A DNA stretch of 64,000 nucleotides from CAVSJR01 sp963728285 (lineage in GTDB: Bacteria > Actinomycetota > UBA4738 > HRBIN12). Position numbers and translations under genes: made by a program. The stretch is taken from assembly GCA_963728285.1 (NCBI GenBank), contig CAVSJR010000005.1:186001-250000 (forward strand). The letters run 5' to 3'. Below the pieces are notes generated by a model that was given only the letters and a program-made list of their open reading frames with translations, was not told where the DNA came from and made no database searches. Shown here piece after piece: positions 1-10,166 of this stretch; position 1 is the stretch's first letter; every line of letters begins with the position of its first letter.

Positions 1-173
1 CATTCCGGTCCGAGGATCCTGCCCCGCACGGGGACGGCGCAGTCGACGCAGAGCGCCCTCCGGCATCGGTCGCAATGCGCGACCGACGGCACGCCCGGGT
101 GCATCTCGCACCGGTCGCTGCCCTTGTCGCTGCCCTTGTCGGTGCCCTTCACGGTGCGCTCGTCGGTCGGCAC
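1..173 (-). CDS. B-box-type zinc-finger protein, N-terminal fragment cut by window edge
   Basis: The minus strand encodes an open frame running off the left edge. It begins at a GTG at 173 (alternative GTG at 152), just after an in-frame stop at 183-185. After a short K/G/S/D linker comes a Cys/His cluster of the pattern C-x2-H-x8-C-x2-C-x4-LC-x2-C, followed by AVPVRGR and ILGPE. This matches the B-box-like zinc finger found at the N-terminus of many actinobacterial membrane proteins. The metal-binding reading rests on the spacing of the ligands; the function of the missing C-terminal part cannot be seen. The gene is divergent from the 2TM gene to its right, with about 108 bases between the starts. 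Confidence 0.6.
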   Translation of the reverse strand, partial: MPTDERTVKGTDKGSDKGSDRCEMHPGVPSVAHCDRCRRALCVDCAVPVRGRILGPE

Positions 174-281
174 GGCGCAAGCTTACGCGCGCGACACGAG
201 TCGGTGTTGGGGACTACGGTGCGATAGTGAGAGGGACGCGAGATGCGCGGGCTCGGGGGGTGGTCCGGCGGAGGAGGACCG

Positions 282-554
282 ATGGCGTCCGAGGACGAAC
301 GGCGAGAGCGGGCGATCGCGAGGCTCAAGGCGAAACGGGACTTCACGTGGGTCGCCATCACCTTCGCCCTCGTGGGCCTGGTCCTGGTCATGATCTGGTT
401 CTTCACGACCCGCGACTCCGAGAACGCCTTCTTCTGGCCGATCCTCCCCATCCTCGGGATGGGCATCGCGTTGGCCGCTCAGTGGCGATACGCCTTCCAC
501 GGGAAGCCGGTCACGGATGACGAGGTTCGCCGGGAGATGGACGACGACGGGTAG
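282..554 (+). CDS. 2TM-domain small membrane protein
   Basis: A 90-residue protein with a charged amphipathic N-terminus (residues about 1-22), then two hydrophobic segments (about 24-41 and 50-65) joined by a short loop, and an acidic tail. This is the layout of the 2TM domain family, whose function is unknown. The ATG at 282 is preferred because a GAGGAGGA purine run lies just upstream; an in-frame ATG at 243 would add a low-complexity G/R-rich leader. It stands alone between the divergent B-box gene and purN. Confidence 0.65.
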   Translation: MASEDERRERAIARLKAKRDFTWVAITFALVGLVLVMIWFFTTRDSENAFFWPILPILGMGIALAAQWRYAFHGKPVTDDEVRREMDDDG

Positions 555-607
555 CCGGTCGGCGCGTTGACACCCGCGTCGGCCGCTCCTAGCGTGTGCG
601 GCCTCTC

Positions 608-1212
608 ATGGATGCGCGGATCGCGGTGCTGGCGTCGGGGGTCGGATCGAACCTGCAGGCGCTGCTGGACGACCCGGTCGTTCGGCCCTGGGTGGCGTTG
701 GTCGTGTCGGACAGCAAGGAGGCGCGAGCGCTCGAGCGCGGTCGCGCCGCCGGCGTCGAGGCCGTGTTCCTGGACCCGGCCGGGTTCGGCGATCGGGCGG
801 GGTTCGACGCCGCGCTCCTCGAGATGTTCGCCGAACGAGACATCGGGTTCGTCGTGAACGCCGGCTTCATGCGGATCCTCGGACCCGAGATCGTCCGCGC
901 CTACGAAGGCCGCTGGCTGAACGTCCATCCGTCGCTGCTTCCCTCGTTCCCCGGGGCGAATGCCGTGCCGGAGGCGCTGGCGTGGGGCGTGAAGGTCACC
1001 GGCGCGACGGTGCATCTTCTCGACGAGGAGGTCGACCACGGGCCCATCGTCCTGCAGCAGGCGGTCCCGGTCCTGGACGACGACGACGAGTGGAGCCTGC
1101 ACGGACGGATCCAGGAGGCGGAGCATCGCATCTACAAGTCCGCCGTTCGGGCGCTGGTCGAGGGGCGCGTCCGCGTGGAGGGCCGCCGGAGCGTGATGGC
1201 CGAGGGCCCGGC

Positions 1213-1216
<4 letters not shown>
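608..1216 (+). CDS. purN: Phosphoribosylglycinamide formyltransferase
   Basis: PurN transfers a formyl group from 10-formyl-THF to GAR, the third step of de novo purine synthesis in the cytoplasm. The 202-residue length is normal for the family. The N-terminus carries the phosphate-binding ASGVGSN loop, and the catalytic region shows NVHPSLLPSFPG and the VDHGPI loop with the conserved Asp. ATG at 608 begins directly at the first beta strand; an in-frame GTG at 596 would add four residues. The stop overlaps the purH start as ATGA, so the two are probably translationally coupled. The FolD and MetF-like genes just downstream belong to the same one-carbon metabolism. Confidence 0.95.
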
Positions 1217-2766
<1,550 letters not shown>

Positions 2767-2815
2767 CGCCGTCACGCTTGGTCGACTCGCCGACCCGACG
2801 GGTAGGATCGCTCCG

Positions 2816-3682
2816 ATGAGCGCCGCCATCCTCGACGGAAGGGACGTCGCGGCCCAGATCCGGTCCGAGGTGGCCGAGCGGGTACGCGAGCTGCAGGACC
2901 GGGGGGTCACGCCGGGGCTGGCGGCGGTCCTGGTCGGCGACGACCCCGCGTCGCGCCTCTACGTCGGCGCCAAGCACAAGGCCTGCGCCGACGTCGGGAT
3001 CCGATCCGAGCAGGTCGATCTCCCCGCGTTCGTGACCGAGGCCGAGCTGCTGGCCACGATCCGGCGCTTGAACCGCGACCCGGAGATCCACGGCATCATC
3101 GTGCAGCTCCCGGTCCCGAAGCACATCTCCGAGCTCACGGTGCAGCAGACCATGGATCCCGCGAAGGACGTCGACGGGCTGCATCCCCTGAACGTCGGGC
3201 TCATGGTCCGGGGCGAGCCCGCGTTCCCCCCGGCCACCCCGTACGGGATCGTCGAGCTCCTGCTTCGCACCGGCATCTCCCTCGACGGGGCCGAGGTCTG
3301 CGTCGTCGGCTACGGCGAGCTCGTCGGAGCGCCGCTGTCGATCATGCTGGCGCAGGACTCGATCCGGGGCAACGCCACCGTGACCATCACCCACGTCCGC
3401 ACCAAGGACCTGGGCGAGCACACGAAGCGGGCGGACATCCTGGTCGCGGCGGCAGGGCTCCCCGAGATGATCACCGGCGACATGGTGAAGCCGGGCGCGA
3501 CGGTCCTCGACGTCGGCGTGCACCGAACGGAGCGAGGCATGGTCGGCGACGTGAAGTTCGACGAGGTCAGCCAGGTTGCCGGCGCCATCACACCCGTGCC
3601 GGGGGGCGTGGGACCGATGACGGTGGCCATGCTCATGGTGAACACCGTGACGGCCGCCGAGCTCGCCACCTACCGGCCTTGA
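2816..3682 (+). CDS. folD: Bifunctional methylene-THF dehydrogenase/methenyl-THF cyclohydrolase with altered nucleotide-site motif
   Basis: FolD interconverts 5,10-methylene-THF and 10-formyl-THF in the cytoplasm. The 288-residue protein keeps the catalytic Lys53 in the YxxxK motif, Gln97 in IIVQLP, KDVDGLHP and the C-terminal TPVPGGVGPMT. The dinucleotide loop is unusual: the family motif G-R-S-x-(I/V)-V-G, whose Arg and Ser contact the 2'-phosphate of NADP, here reads GYGELVG (165-171), so Arg is Tyr and Ser is Gly. From what is known of the family this suggests NAD preference, but that is inference. The TGA stop overlaps the TTG start of the next gene (TTGA). It lies 49 bases after purH. 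Confidence 0.93.
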   Translation: MSAAILDGRDVAAQIRSEVAERVRELQDRGVTPGLAAVLVGDDPASRLYVGAKHKACADVGIRSEQVDLPAFVTEAELLATIRRLNRDPEIHGIIVQLPVPKHISELTVQQTMDPAKDVDGLHPLNVGLMVRGEPAFPPATPYGIVELLLRTGISLDGAEVCVVGYGELVGAPLSIMLAQDSIRGNATVTITHVRTKDLGEHTKRADILVAAAGLPEMITGDMVKPGATVLDVGVHRTERGMVGDVKFDEVSQVAGAITPVPGGVGPMTVAMLMVNTVTAAELATYRP

Positions 3683-4593
3683 GCCGGCCGCCCAGCAGGC
3701 TCGCGCGGGTCCTCGCGCGCGGTCAGTTCGCGGTCACGGCCGAGGTCGTTCCGCCGCGGTCCGCCGATCCGGCCACGGTGGAGGCGCACGGGCGCGCGCT
3801 CGTCGGCTACGCGGACGCCGTGAACGTCACCGACAATCCCCGCGCGTCGGCGCACATGTCGGCCGTCGCGGGGGCGGGATTGCTCGCCGGGCTGGGCCTC
3901 GAGCCCATCCTGCAGATCACCGTGCGCGACCGCAATCGCCTCGCGCTCACCAGCGACCTCCTCGGGGCCTGGGCGCTCGGCGCCCGTTCGATCCTGTGCC
4001 TCTCCGGGGATCCGCTCTCGGTCGGTGATCACCCCGGCGCCACCGAGGTGCGCGATCTGTCCGTGCTCGACCTCGTCTCGCTCGCGGCGAGGCTGCGGGA
4101 CGAGGGACAGCCGCTCGAGGGCAAGCCGATCGACGCTCCGCCTCGCTACTTCATCGGGGTGGCCGACGCGCCGCTCATCGCCGAGTACGATCCGGGGCGC
4201 CTGGAGGCGAAGCTCGACGCGGGGGCCGATTTCGTGCAGACCCAGATCGCCTACGATCTCGATGCTCTCCGTTCGTGGGCGGAGACCGTCGGCTCGCGCG
4301 GCATCCTCGACCGCGCGTCGGTGATCGTGGGGATGACGCCGCTTCGGAGCGCGAGGACGGCGCGATTCATGAACGAGAACCTCTTCGGCGTCACGGTCCC
4401 GCAGCGGATCATCGACGCGCTCGAGGAGGCCGGGCCTCGTGCCGAGGACGTCGGCGTCGACATGGCCATCGAGCTCGTTCAGGGCCTTCGGGCGATCCCG
4501 GGCATCGCCGGCGTCCACATCATGGCGCTCGGACGAGACGAGGTGATCCGCAGGGTCGTCGAGGGCGCCGGGCTCTTTCCCCGGCCGGTCTGA
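3679..4593 (+). CDS. Methylenetetrahydrofolate reductase family protein
   Basis: A 304-residue flavoprotein-type TIM barrel that should reduce methylene-THF to methyl-THF for methionine synthesis or methyl transfer. The N-terminal half reads FAVTAEVVPPRS, NVTDNP and QITVRDRNR (family consensus QLTCRDRN), then CLSGDP, all at MTHFR cofactor and substrate positions. FVQTQIAYD follows in the expected order. There is no C-terminal regulatory or MTHFR-C zinc domain. The TTG start overlaps the folD stop, so the two are probably co-transcribed and coupled. The electron donor cannot be told from the sequence. Confidence 0.85.
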   Translation: MSRPPSRLARVLARGQFAVTAEVVPPRSADPATVEAHGRALVGYADAVNVTDNPRASAHMSAVAGAGLLAGLGLEPILQITVRDRNRLALTSDLLGAWALGARSILCLSGDPLSVGDHPGATEVRDLSVLDLVSLAARLRDEGQPLEGKPIDAPPRYFIGVADAPLIAEYDPGRLEAKLDAGADFVQTQIAYDLDALRSWAETVGSRGILDRASVIVGMTPLRSARTARFMNENLFGVTVPQRIIDALEEAGPRAEDVGVDMAIELVQGLRAIPGIAGVHIMALGRDEVIRRVVEGAGLFPRPV

Positions 4594-4618
4594 TGCCCCG
4601 GACGACCGTGGAGGCGTG

Positions 4619-4927
4619 ATGATCTGGGTCGGCCAAACCACCGTGGAGGTCCGTGTCGCCGACGACGCGGCGCTCGTCGCCCTGGCCGCGCTGTACGCCG
4701 TGAGCCTGCTGGCCTCCCTGATCGCGCTCGCCGTGATCGTCCGAAAGGCCGGCTACTCGGCGTGGTGGATCCTCGTCGCCCCGGTGCCGCTGCTGAACGT
4801 CGTCATGCTCTGCGTCTTCGCCGCCGCGAGATGGCCCCTGCTTCGAGCGCTCGAGGGGTCGGGCGAGCCTCGGACCGGATTCGAGGAGCCACCGCCGCCG
4901 CCCCCGCTTCCGCCGCCGGCCCCCTAG
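4619..4927 (+). CDS. Small two-TM membrane protein with proline-rich tail
   Basis: A 102-residue protein. Two hydrophobic segments (about 18-40 and 49-68) are separated by a short basic loop and an aromatic YSAWWIL stretch, and the last 20 residues are almost all proline with acidic residues before them. It resembles the small membrane proteins grouped under DUF5684-like families, but I do not recognise it firmly. ATG at 4619 follows a GTGGAGG purine run; GTG at 4616 is the alternative. Its TAG stop shares the bases CTAG with the stop of the convergent citrate synthase gene. Confidence 0.55.
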   Translation: MIWVGQTTVEVRVADDAALVALAALYAVSLLASLIALAVIVRKAGYSAWWILVAPVPLLNVVMLCVFAAARWPLLRALEGSGEPRTGFEEPPPPPPLPPPAP

Positions 4928-6042
4928 ACGCGCTCGTCGATCGGAGCCCAGGTCTGGTCCCTCGGCCCGACGTACTCCGAGCCGGGGCGGATGACCCGGT
5001 TGTTCGCGTACTGCTCGCGTACGTGAGCCGTCCATCCGGCCATGCGGGCGAGCGCGAAGATCGGCGTCATGAGGTCGGTCGGGATGCCGAGGCTGTGGTA
5101 GACGCTCGCGGCGTAGAAGTCGACGTTCGCGTGCAGCCCTCGCTCCTCGTGCGCCGCGTCCTCGATCGCCCTCGAGATCTCGTACCACCGCGTGTCGCCG
5201 CCTCGCTCTCCCAGCTCCTGTGAGAGGCGGCGCAGGTGCGTCGCCCGCGGATCCTCGGTCCGGTAGACCGCGTGGCCGAAGCCCATGATCTTCTGCTTTC
5301 GCGCGAGGCGGTCCCTGACGTAGGCGGCCGCCTTCGCGGGCTCGCCCACCTCCTCCAGCATCCGCATCGACTCCTCGTTGGCGCCGCCGTGCAGCGGACC
5401 CTTCAGCGCGGCGATGGCCCCCGTGATGGCGGAGTGCATGTCGGAGAGCGTCGAGGCGATGATGCGAGCGGTGAACGTGGACGCGTTCATCGTGTGATCG
5501 GCGTACAGGATGAACGTGACGTCCAGCGCGCGCGCCGCCTCCTGGTCGGGCTCCTCGCCGAGCAGCATCGTCAGGAAGTTCGCGGCGTGCGGGAGCTTCG
5601 GGTTGGGCGGCACGATCTCCTGCCCCGTCCGCAACCGGTGATACATGGCGATGTATCCGGGCATCTGCGAGACCAGGCGCAGGGCCTTGCGGTAGTTGGC
5701 CGCCTCGGAGCTGTCCCAGCCGTCGGGGTCGTGGGCCGAGGCGGCCGAGACGCTCGTCCTGAGCATCGACATCGGGGAGGTCTGCTGCGCGAGCGTGGGC
5801 ATCAGGTTGTCGTGAAACGACGATGGATTGCGCCCCTCGACGAGGAACTCGTTCAGGTCGTCGAGGTCGGTCTGTGTCGGGAGCCGCAGGTGGTGGAGGA
5901 GGTAGACCACCTCCTCGTAGGTCGCGTGGCTGGCGAGATCGTGGATGTCGTAGCCGGCGTACCAGAGCCGGCCCTGCTGGCCGTCGATGTCGGAGATGCT
6001 GGTCTCCGCCGCGACGACCTCTCGAAGTCCCATCTCGCTCAC
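4924..6042 (-). CDS. gltA: Citrate synthase (short bacterial type)
   Basis: Condenses oxaloacetate and acetyl-CoA, the entry step of the TCA cycle. The 372-residue protein shows the active-site histidines in GPLHGGANE and GFGHAVYR and the catalytic Asp in NVDFYAAS, in the right order. A 2-methylcitrate synthase role cannot be excluded from sequence alone. GTG at 6042 is chosen because AAGGGG lies six bases upstream and the protein then starts directly at SEMGLREVV; an in-frame ATG at 6072 would add ten residues. It is divergent from the isocitrate dehydrogenase gene at 6225, and other TCA genes follow. Confidence 0.93.
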   Translation of the reverse strand: MSEMGLREVVAAETSISDIDGQQGRLWYAGYDIHDLASHATYEEVVYLLHHLRLPTQTDLDDLNEFLVEGRNPSSFHDNLMPTLAQQTSPMSMLRTSVSAASAHDPDGWDSSEAANYRKALRLVSQMPGYIAMYHRLRTGQEIVPPNPKLPHAANFLTMLLGEEPDQEAARALDVTFILYADHTMNASTFTARIIASTLSDMHSAITGAIAALKGPLHGGANEESMRMLEEVGEPAKAAAYVRDRLARKQKIMGFGHAVYRTEDPRATHLRRLSQELGERGGDTRWYEISRAIEDAAHEERGLHANVDFYAASVYHSLGIPTDLMTPIFALARMAGWTAHVREQYANNRVIRPGSEYVGPRDQTWAPIDERV

Positions 6043-6224
6043 GTGGTTCCCCTTGCCTGAATGACCGTTCAAACTCTAGCACCCGCGCGCACACGGACCC
6101 GCATCCGGCCGGCGCCCGGGGCGCTCGCAGCGTGGCAGAATGGCCGCCCGCCGGCGCCCGACCCGCGACGCGAGTCCCGCGGTCCACGGCGCCGCTTCCC
6201 AAGTGGTATCGGAGCGAAGACAGC

Positions 6225-7307
6225 GTGCCTTACTCGGTCACCCTCATTCCCGGGGACGGGATCGGCCCCTCCGTGGTCGAGGCCGCCCGGCGGGTGATCG
6301 AGGCGACCGGCGTCGAGGTCGACTGGGACCGGCGGGAGGCCGGGATGGCCGCCCTCGAGCACGACGGGACCCTGCTGCCCGAGGACGTCCTTCGATCGAT
6401 CCGAGCCAACGGCGTGGCGCTCAAGGGGCCGGTCTCGACACCGCTCGCCTCCGGCGTCCGAAGCGTCAACGTCACCCTCCGGCAGGAGCTCGATCTGTAC
6501 GCGGGCGTGCGCCCGTGCCGACTGTTCCCGGGCGTGCGGTCCCCCTACGACGCCGTGGACCTCGTGGTCGTGCGGGAGAACACCGAGGACATGTACACGG
6601 GGATCGAGTTCGAGCAGGGGCGGGCGGCGACGCAGGAGCTGATCGAATTCATCGCGGAGCAGACCGGACGGCCGGTGCGACGGGACGCCGGGATGTCGAT
6701 CAAGAGCATCTCCGTCGCCGGAAGCGAGCGCATCACGCGCTTCGCGATGCGGTACGCGATCGATCACGGACGCTCGAGGGTCACCGCCGCCCACAAGGCG
6801 AACATCATGAAGTTCTCCGATGGGCTCTTCCTCGCGACGGCGCGTCGCGTCGCGGCCGAGGAGTATCCGGATCTCGGGTTCGACGATCGCATCATCGACG
6901 CGTTGTGCATGCAGCTCGTCCAGGCCCCCGACCGGTTCGACGTGCTGGTGATGCCGAACCTGTACGGCGACGTCGTCTCCGACCTGTGCGCCGGGTTGAT
7001 CGGCGGGCTCGGGGTCGCACCGGGAGGGCAGATCGGCGACCGGTGCGCCGTGTTCGAGGCGACGCACGGCACCGGGCCGCGCATTCCTCCGGGACGCGCC
7101 AACCCGATCGCGATGGTGCTGTCCGGAGCCATGCTGCTGCGCCACCTCGGAGAGCAGGATGCCGCCGATCGCGTCGAGGCGGCGGTCGCGGACGTGATCG
7201 CGGACGGCCGCTCGGTGACCTACGACCTGAAGCCCTCGCGCGAGGACCCGACCGCCGTCGGCACCGAGGAGGCCGGCGACGCCATCATCGCGCGCCTCCG
7301 AGGATGA
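6225..7307 (+). CDS. Isocitrate/isopropylmalate dehydrogenase family protein, probable isocitrate dehydrogenase
   Basis: A 360-residue beta-decarboxylating dehydrogenase. Visible family motifs are LIPGDGIGPSV, the substrate-phosphate or carboxylate loop RSVNVTLRQELDLYA, RENTEDMYTG, HKANIMKFSDGLF and NLYGDVVSDL. The SxN motif in RSVN points to isocitrate rather than isopropylmalate. The cofactor loop reads HGTGPRIPPGRANP: the residue that is Asp in NAD enzymes and Lys in NADP enzymes is Arg, and the loop is one residue shorter than in the paralogue at 8955-10028. GTG at 6225 starts just before the first beta strand. The TCA neighbours support isocitrate dehydrogenase. Confidence 0.82.
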   Translation: MPYSVTLIPGDGIGPSVVEAARRVIEATGVEVDWDRREAGMAALEHDGTLLPEDVLRSIRANGVALKGPVSTPLASGVRSVNVTLRQELDLYAGVRPCRLFPGVRSPYDAVDLVVVRENTEDMYTGIEFEQGRAATQELIEFIAEQTGRPVRRDAGMSIKSISVAGSERITRFAMRYAIDHGRSRVTAAHKANIMKFSDGLFLATARRVAAEEYPDLGFDDRIIDALCMQLVQAPDRFDVLVMPNLYGDVVSDLCAGLIGGLGVAPGGQIGDRCAVFEATHGTGPRIPPGRANPIAMVLSGAMLLRHLGEQDAADRVEAAVADVIADGRSVTYDLKPSREDPTAVGTEEAGDAIIARLRG

Positions 7308-7407
7308 CCCGGGGCTCGGGCGTCCGGATCGCCCGGATACGATGGGGCGCGGAGACGAGGACCGGCGAGAAGCCGGGCGAGGTGCCGGGCGAGGAGAAGG
7401 AGCGGAG

Positions 7408-8332
7408 ATGAAGGTCACCGTGGTCGGCAGTGGATTCGTGGGGCAGACGACCGCCATGCGGCTCGTGCAGCAGAGGCATCGGGGACGTCGTGCTCATCGA
7501 CATCGTGGAAGGGCTGCCGCAGGGCCTCGCGCTCGACATGAGGGAGTCCTCGCCCATCGAGCGCTTCGAGCCGGACATCACGGGCACCAACGACTACCGC
7601 GACACCGCGGGATCCGACGTGGTCGTGATCACCGCCGGGTTCCCCCGCCAGCCGGGAATGAGCCGCATGGACCTCCTCGGGAAGAACGCCGGCATCATTC
7701 GAAGCGTCGTGGAGCAGGTGGTCCCGGGCTCGCCGAACGCCATCCTCATCAACGTCACCAACCCCCTGGACGAGATGACGCACCTCGCATCCGAGGTCTC
7801 CGGGTTCCCCAAGCAGCGGGTCGTCGGGATGGCGGGCGTCCTGGACGGCGCGCGCCTTCGGTACTTCATCGCGGAGGAGCTCGGCGTCTCGCCGCTCGAC
7901 GTCGAGGCGATGACGCTCGGATCGCACGGCGAGTCCATGGTGGCGCTTCCCCGGCATGCGACGGTCGACGGCAAGCCCCTGCCGGAGCTGGTGGACGACA
8001 CGACGCTGGAGCGCCTCTACGCGCGGACGCGAGACGCCGGCGCGGAGATCGTCGCGCTCCTGAAGAAGGGGAGCGCCTACTACGCGCCCTCCGCGGCGGT
8101 CGCCGCCATGGTCTCGGCGATCGCGAGCGACTCGCGAGAGGTGCTGCCGGTGTGCGCGTGGGTCACCGGGCAGTACGGCATCCACGACGTGTACGTGGGC
8201 GTGCCGGTCAGGCTGTCCGGGGACGGCGTCGCCGACATCGTGGAGCTCGACCTGAACGACGAGGAGCTCACCGCCCTGCGCGACGCCGCCGAGGGGATCC
8301 GCGCGAAATGCGCGGACCTCGCGAAGCTCTAG
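7408..8332 (+). CDS. mdh: Malate dehydrogenase (LDH/MDH family), one frameshift
   Basis: Oxidises malate to oxaloacetate. The N-terminal Rossmann strand MKVTVVGSGFVG starts at the ATG at 7408, after GGAGAAGGAGCGGAG. An extra A near 7474 (CAGCAG-A-GGCATC) throws the frame; removing it restores QQGIGDVVLIDIVEG. The rest then reads continuously with TAGFPRQPGMSR, NVTNPLD, GMAGVLD and the catalytic His in LGSHGESM. The reconstructed length is about 307 residues, normal for this MDH class. Because all motifs are intact after the break, a sequencing error is more likely than a true pseudogene. The stop shares CTAG with the convergent gene at 8329. Confidence 0.88.
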
Positions 8333-8916
8333 GTCGCTTCCTCCGCGGCGGGGTCGTCGTCCGGGTCGTCGTCGGCGACCGCCGACGCGGGCAGGAGCTC
8401 GCCCCGGCGGATCCACGCGAGCCCGAGGGCGCCGCCGATCACGCCGAGCACCGCGCCGCCGAGCGCGACGTAGATCCCGGGCTTCAGGTCCACGAACGTC
8501 AGGGCCTGGAGCTGCTTGATGCCCGGAAGCGGCAGGCCGGATGCCTCCGCGACCTCTCGCTGCTTCTCGTCGAGGGCGGGCAGCCCGAGCCTGTCGTCCT
8601 TCGCCACGATGTCCCAGGCCGTGAGCGCGCCGGCGGCGAGCGAGGCGAGCAGCACGAAGGCCACGAGGGCCCGGCGTGCGCCGCTCGACGATGCCATGCG
8701 AAGCACGGGGATGGAGAGCAGGACGAGCACGGCGAGCCCGAGCACGATCTTGCCCTCGGTGGTGTCGATCCCCTTGGTCTCCACGCCCTCGATCTTGGGT
8801 CCCAGGCTCACCGTGGCCCAGGTCAGGAGCGCGCCCACCCCCATGAGGAGCCCTCCGAGGGCGGTGAACGCGAACTGGATGAGCCGCAGGGAGCTCGGGC
8901 GCGCCGTGGAGAGCAT
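8329..8916 (-). CDS. Predicted integral membrane protein of unknown function
   Basis: A 195-residue protein with four predicted membrane segments (about 15-37, 58-75, 82-103 and 148-168), a polar loop of about 40 residues between the third and fourth, and a very acidic Asp/Glu/Ala tail. No family is recognised. It is convergent with mdh and shares its stop bases. Its start lies about 40 bases from the end of the isocitrate dehydrogenase paralogue upstream, so the two could be one transcript. Confidence 0.55.
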   Translation of the reverse strand: MLSTARPSSLRLIQFAFTALGGLLMGVGALLTWATVSLGPKIEGVETKGIDTTEGKIVLGLAVLVLLSIPVLRMASSSGARRALVAFVLLASLAAGALTAWDIVAKDDRLGLPALDEKQREVAEASGLPLPGIKQLQALTFVDLKPGIYVALGGAVLGVIGGALGLAWIRRGELLPASAVADDDPDDDPAAEEAT

Positions 8917-8954
8917 CGGGCGTCAGTGTGGCATCCCACGGGGGCGCATGAAAG

Positions 8955-10028
8955 CTACGTGAGCGCATCCTCCCCGGTGGCGTCGGCGATCGCCTCCGCG
9001 ACCTGCATCGTCGTCGCCGTTCCGCCGAGGTCGGGCGTTCGAACGCGGCCCGCGCCGAGCACGCGGTCGACCGCCCGCTCCACGCTCGCGGCCGCGAGCG
9101 GCTCCCCGAGGTGGCGGAGCATCATCGCCCCCGAGAGGATCATCGCGATCGGGTTCGCCAGCCCGCGGCCCGCGATGTCGGGCGCGCTTCCGTGCACGGG
9201 CTCGAACACCGAGAACTCCCAGCCGAGGTTCGCGCCGGGGACCAGCCCCAGGCCGCCCACCAGCCCGGCGCCGAGGTCGGAGAGGATGTCGCCGTACAGG
9301 TTGGGCAGCAGCAGGACGTCCAGCGACTGCGGCTCGCGCGTGAGCCGCATGGACAGGTGGTCGATCTGCACCTCCCGGTACTCGACGTCGTAGTGGTTCG
9401 CCGCCTCCTCGCGCGCCGTCTCGAGGAACAGCCCGTCGGAGAAGCGCATGATGTTGGCCTTGTGGCCCACGGTCACCACCCTGCGGCCGTTCCAGCGAGC
9501 GAAGTCGAAGGCGAAGTAGACGATCCGCCGCGTCCCCGTGACCGAGATCGGCTTCACGGTGACCCCCGCGTCCTCGCGGATGTGCACGCCGGCGAGGGCC
9601 TGGAGCTTCGTCCGCAGCCTCGCGACCTGTTCCGACCCGCACTCGAACTCGATGCCCTGATACAGGTCCTCGGTGTTCTCGCGGATGACGACGAGGTCGA
9701 CGCCGGCGTGCCGCGTGGGCACCCCGGGCAGGCTTCGCGCCGGGCGGACGGCGGCGAACAGGTCGAGCTCCTGGCGAAGCGCCACGTTGACGCTGCGGAA
9801 CCCCGTTCCGACGGGCGTCGTGATCGGCCCCTTCAGGGCCACGCGGCACGCCCTGATCGCATCCATGGTGGACTCGGGCAGCGTGGTCCCGGACCGCTCG
9901 AGCGCGACCACGCCGGCCTCGGCGAGCGTCCACTCGATGGGGACCCCCGTCGCCTCGAGCACGAGACGGGTCGCGCCCGCGACCTCCGGGCCGATCCCGT
10001 CCCCCGGGATCAGGGTCACGTGATGCAT
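8955..10028 (-). CDS. NAD-type isocitrate dehydrogenase (second family member)
   Basis: A 357-residue paralogue of the gene at 6225. It has LIPGDGIGPEV, RSVNVALRQELDLFA, RENTEDLYQG, HKANIMRFSDGLF and NLYGDILSDL. The SVN motif favours isocitrate as substrate, and the cofactor loop HGSAPDIAGRGLANP carries the Asp-Ile pair typical of NAD-dependent enzymes. ATG at 10028 starts at the first beta strand; longer in-frame forms would only add Pro/Arg-rich residues. Two such genes within 4 kb may form a hetero-oligomer or differ in cofactor use; the sequence cannot decide this. Isopropylmalate or homoisocitrate dehydrogenase is a less likely alternative. Confidence 0.82.
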   Translation of the reverse strand: MHHVTLIPGDGIGPEVAGATRLVLEATGVPIEWTLAEAGVVALERSGTTLPESTMDAIRACRVALKGPITTPVGTGFRSVNVALRQELDLFAAVRPARSLPGVPTRHAGVDLVVIRENTEDLYQGIEFECGSEQVARLRTKLQALAGVHIREDAGVTVKPISVTGTRRIVYFAFDFARWNGRRVVTVGHKANIMRFSDGLFLETAREEAANHYDVEYREVQIDHLSMRLTREPQSLDVLLLPNLYGDILSDLGAGLVGGLGLVPGANLGWEFSVFEPVHGSAPDIAGRGLANPIAMILSGAMMLRHLGEPLAAASVERAVDRVLGAGRVRTPDLGGTATTMQVAEAIADATGEDALT

Positions 10029-10166
10029 GCGTGCATCGTACGGGCGAGGCCGGGCCGCTCGAGGGCGATGCCCGGGCGCGATCGCCGGGAGGGGCCTTTC
10101 GGCCGTTGGCGAGGCCCACGGCATGGGCTATGGTCCGCCGAGATATCCCCCAAAGGAGGTCCCCCC

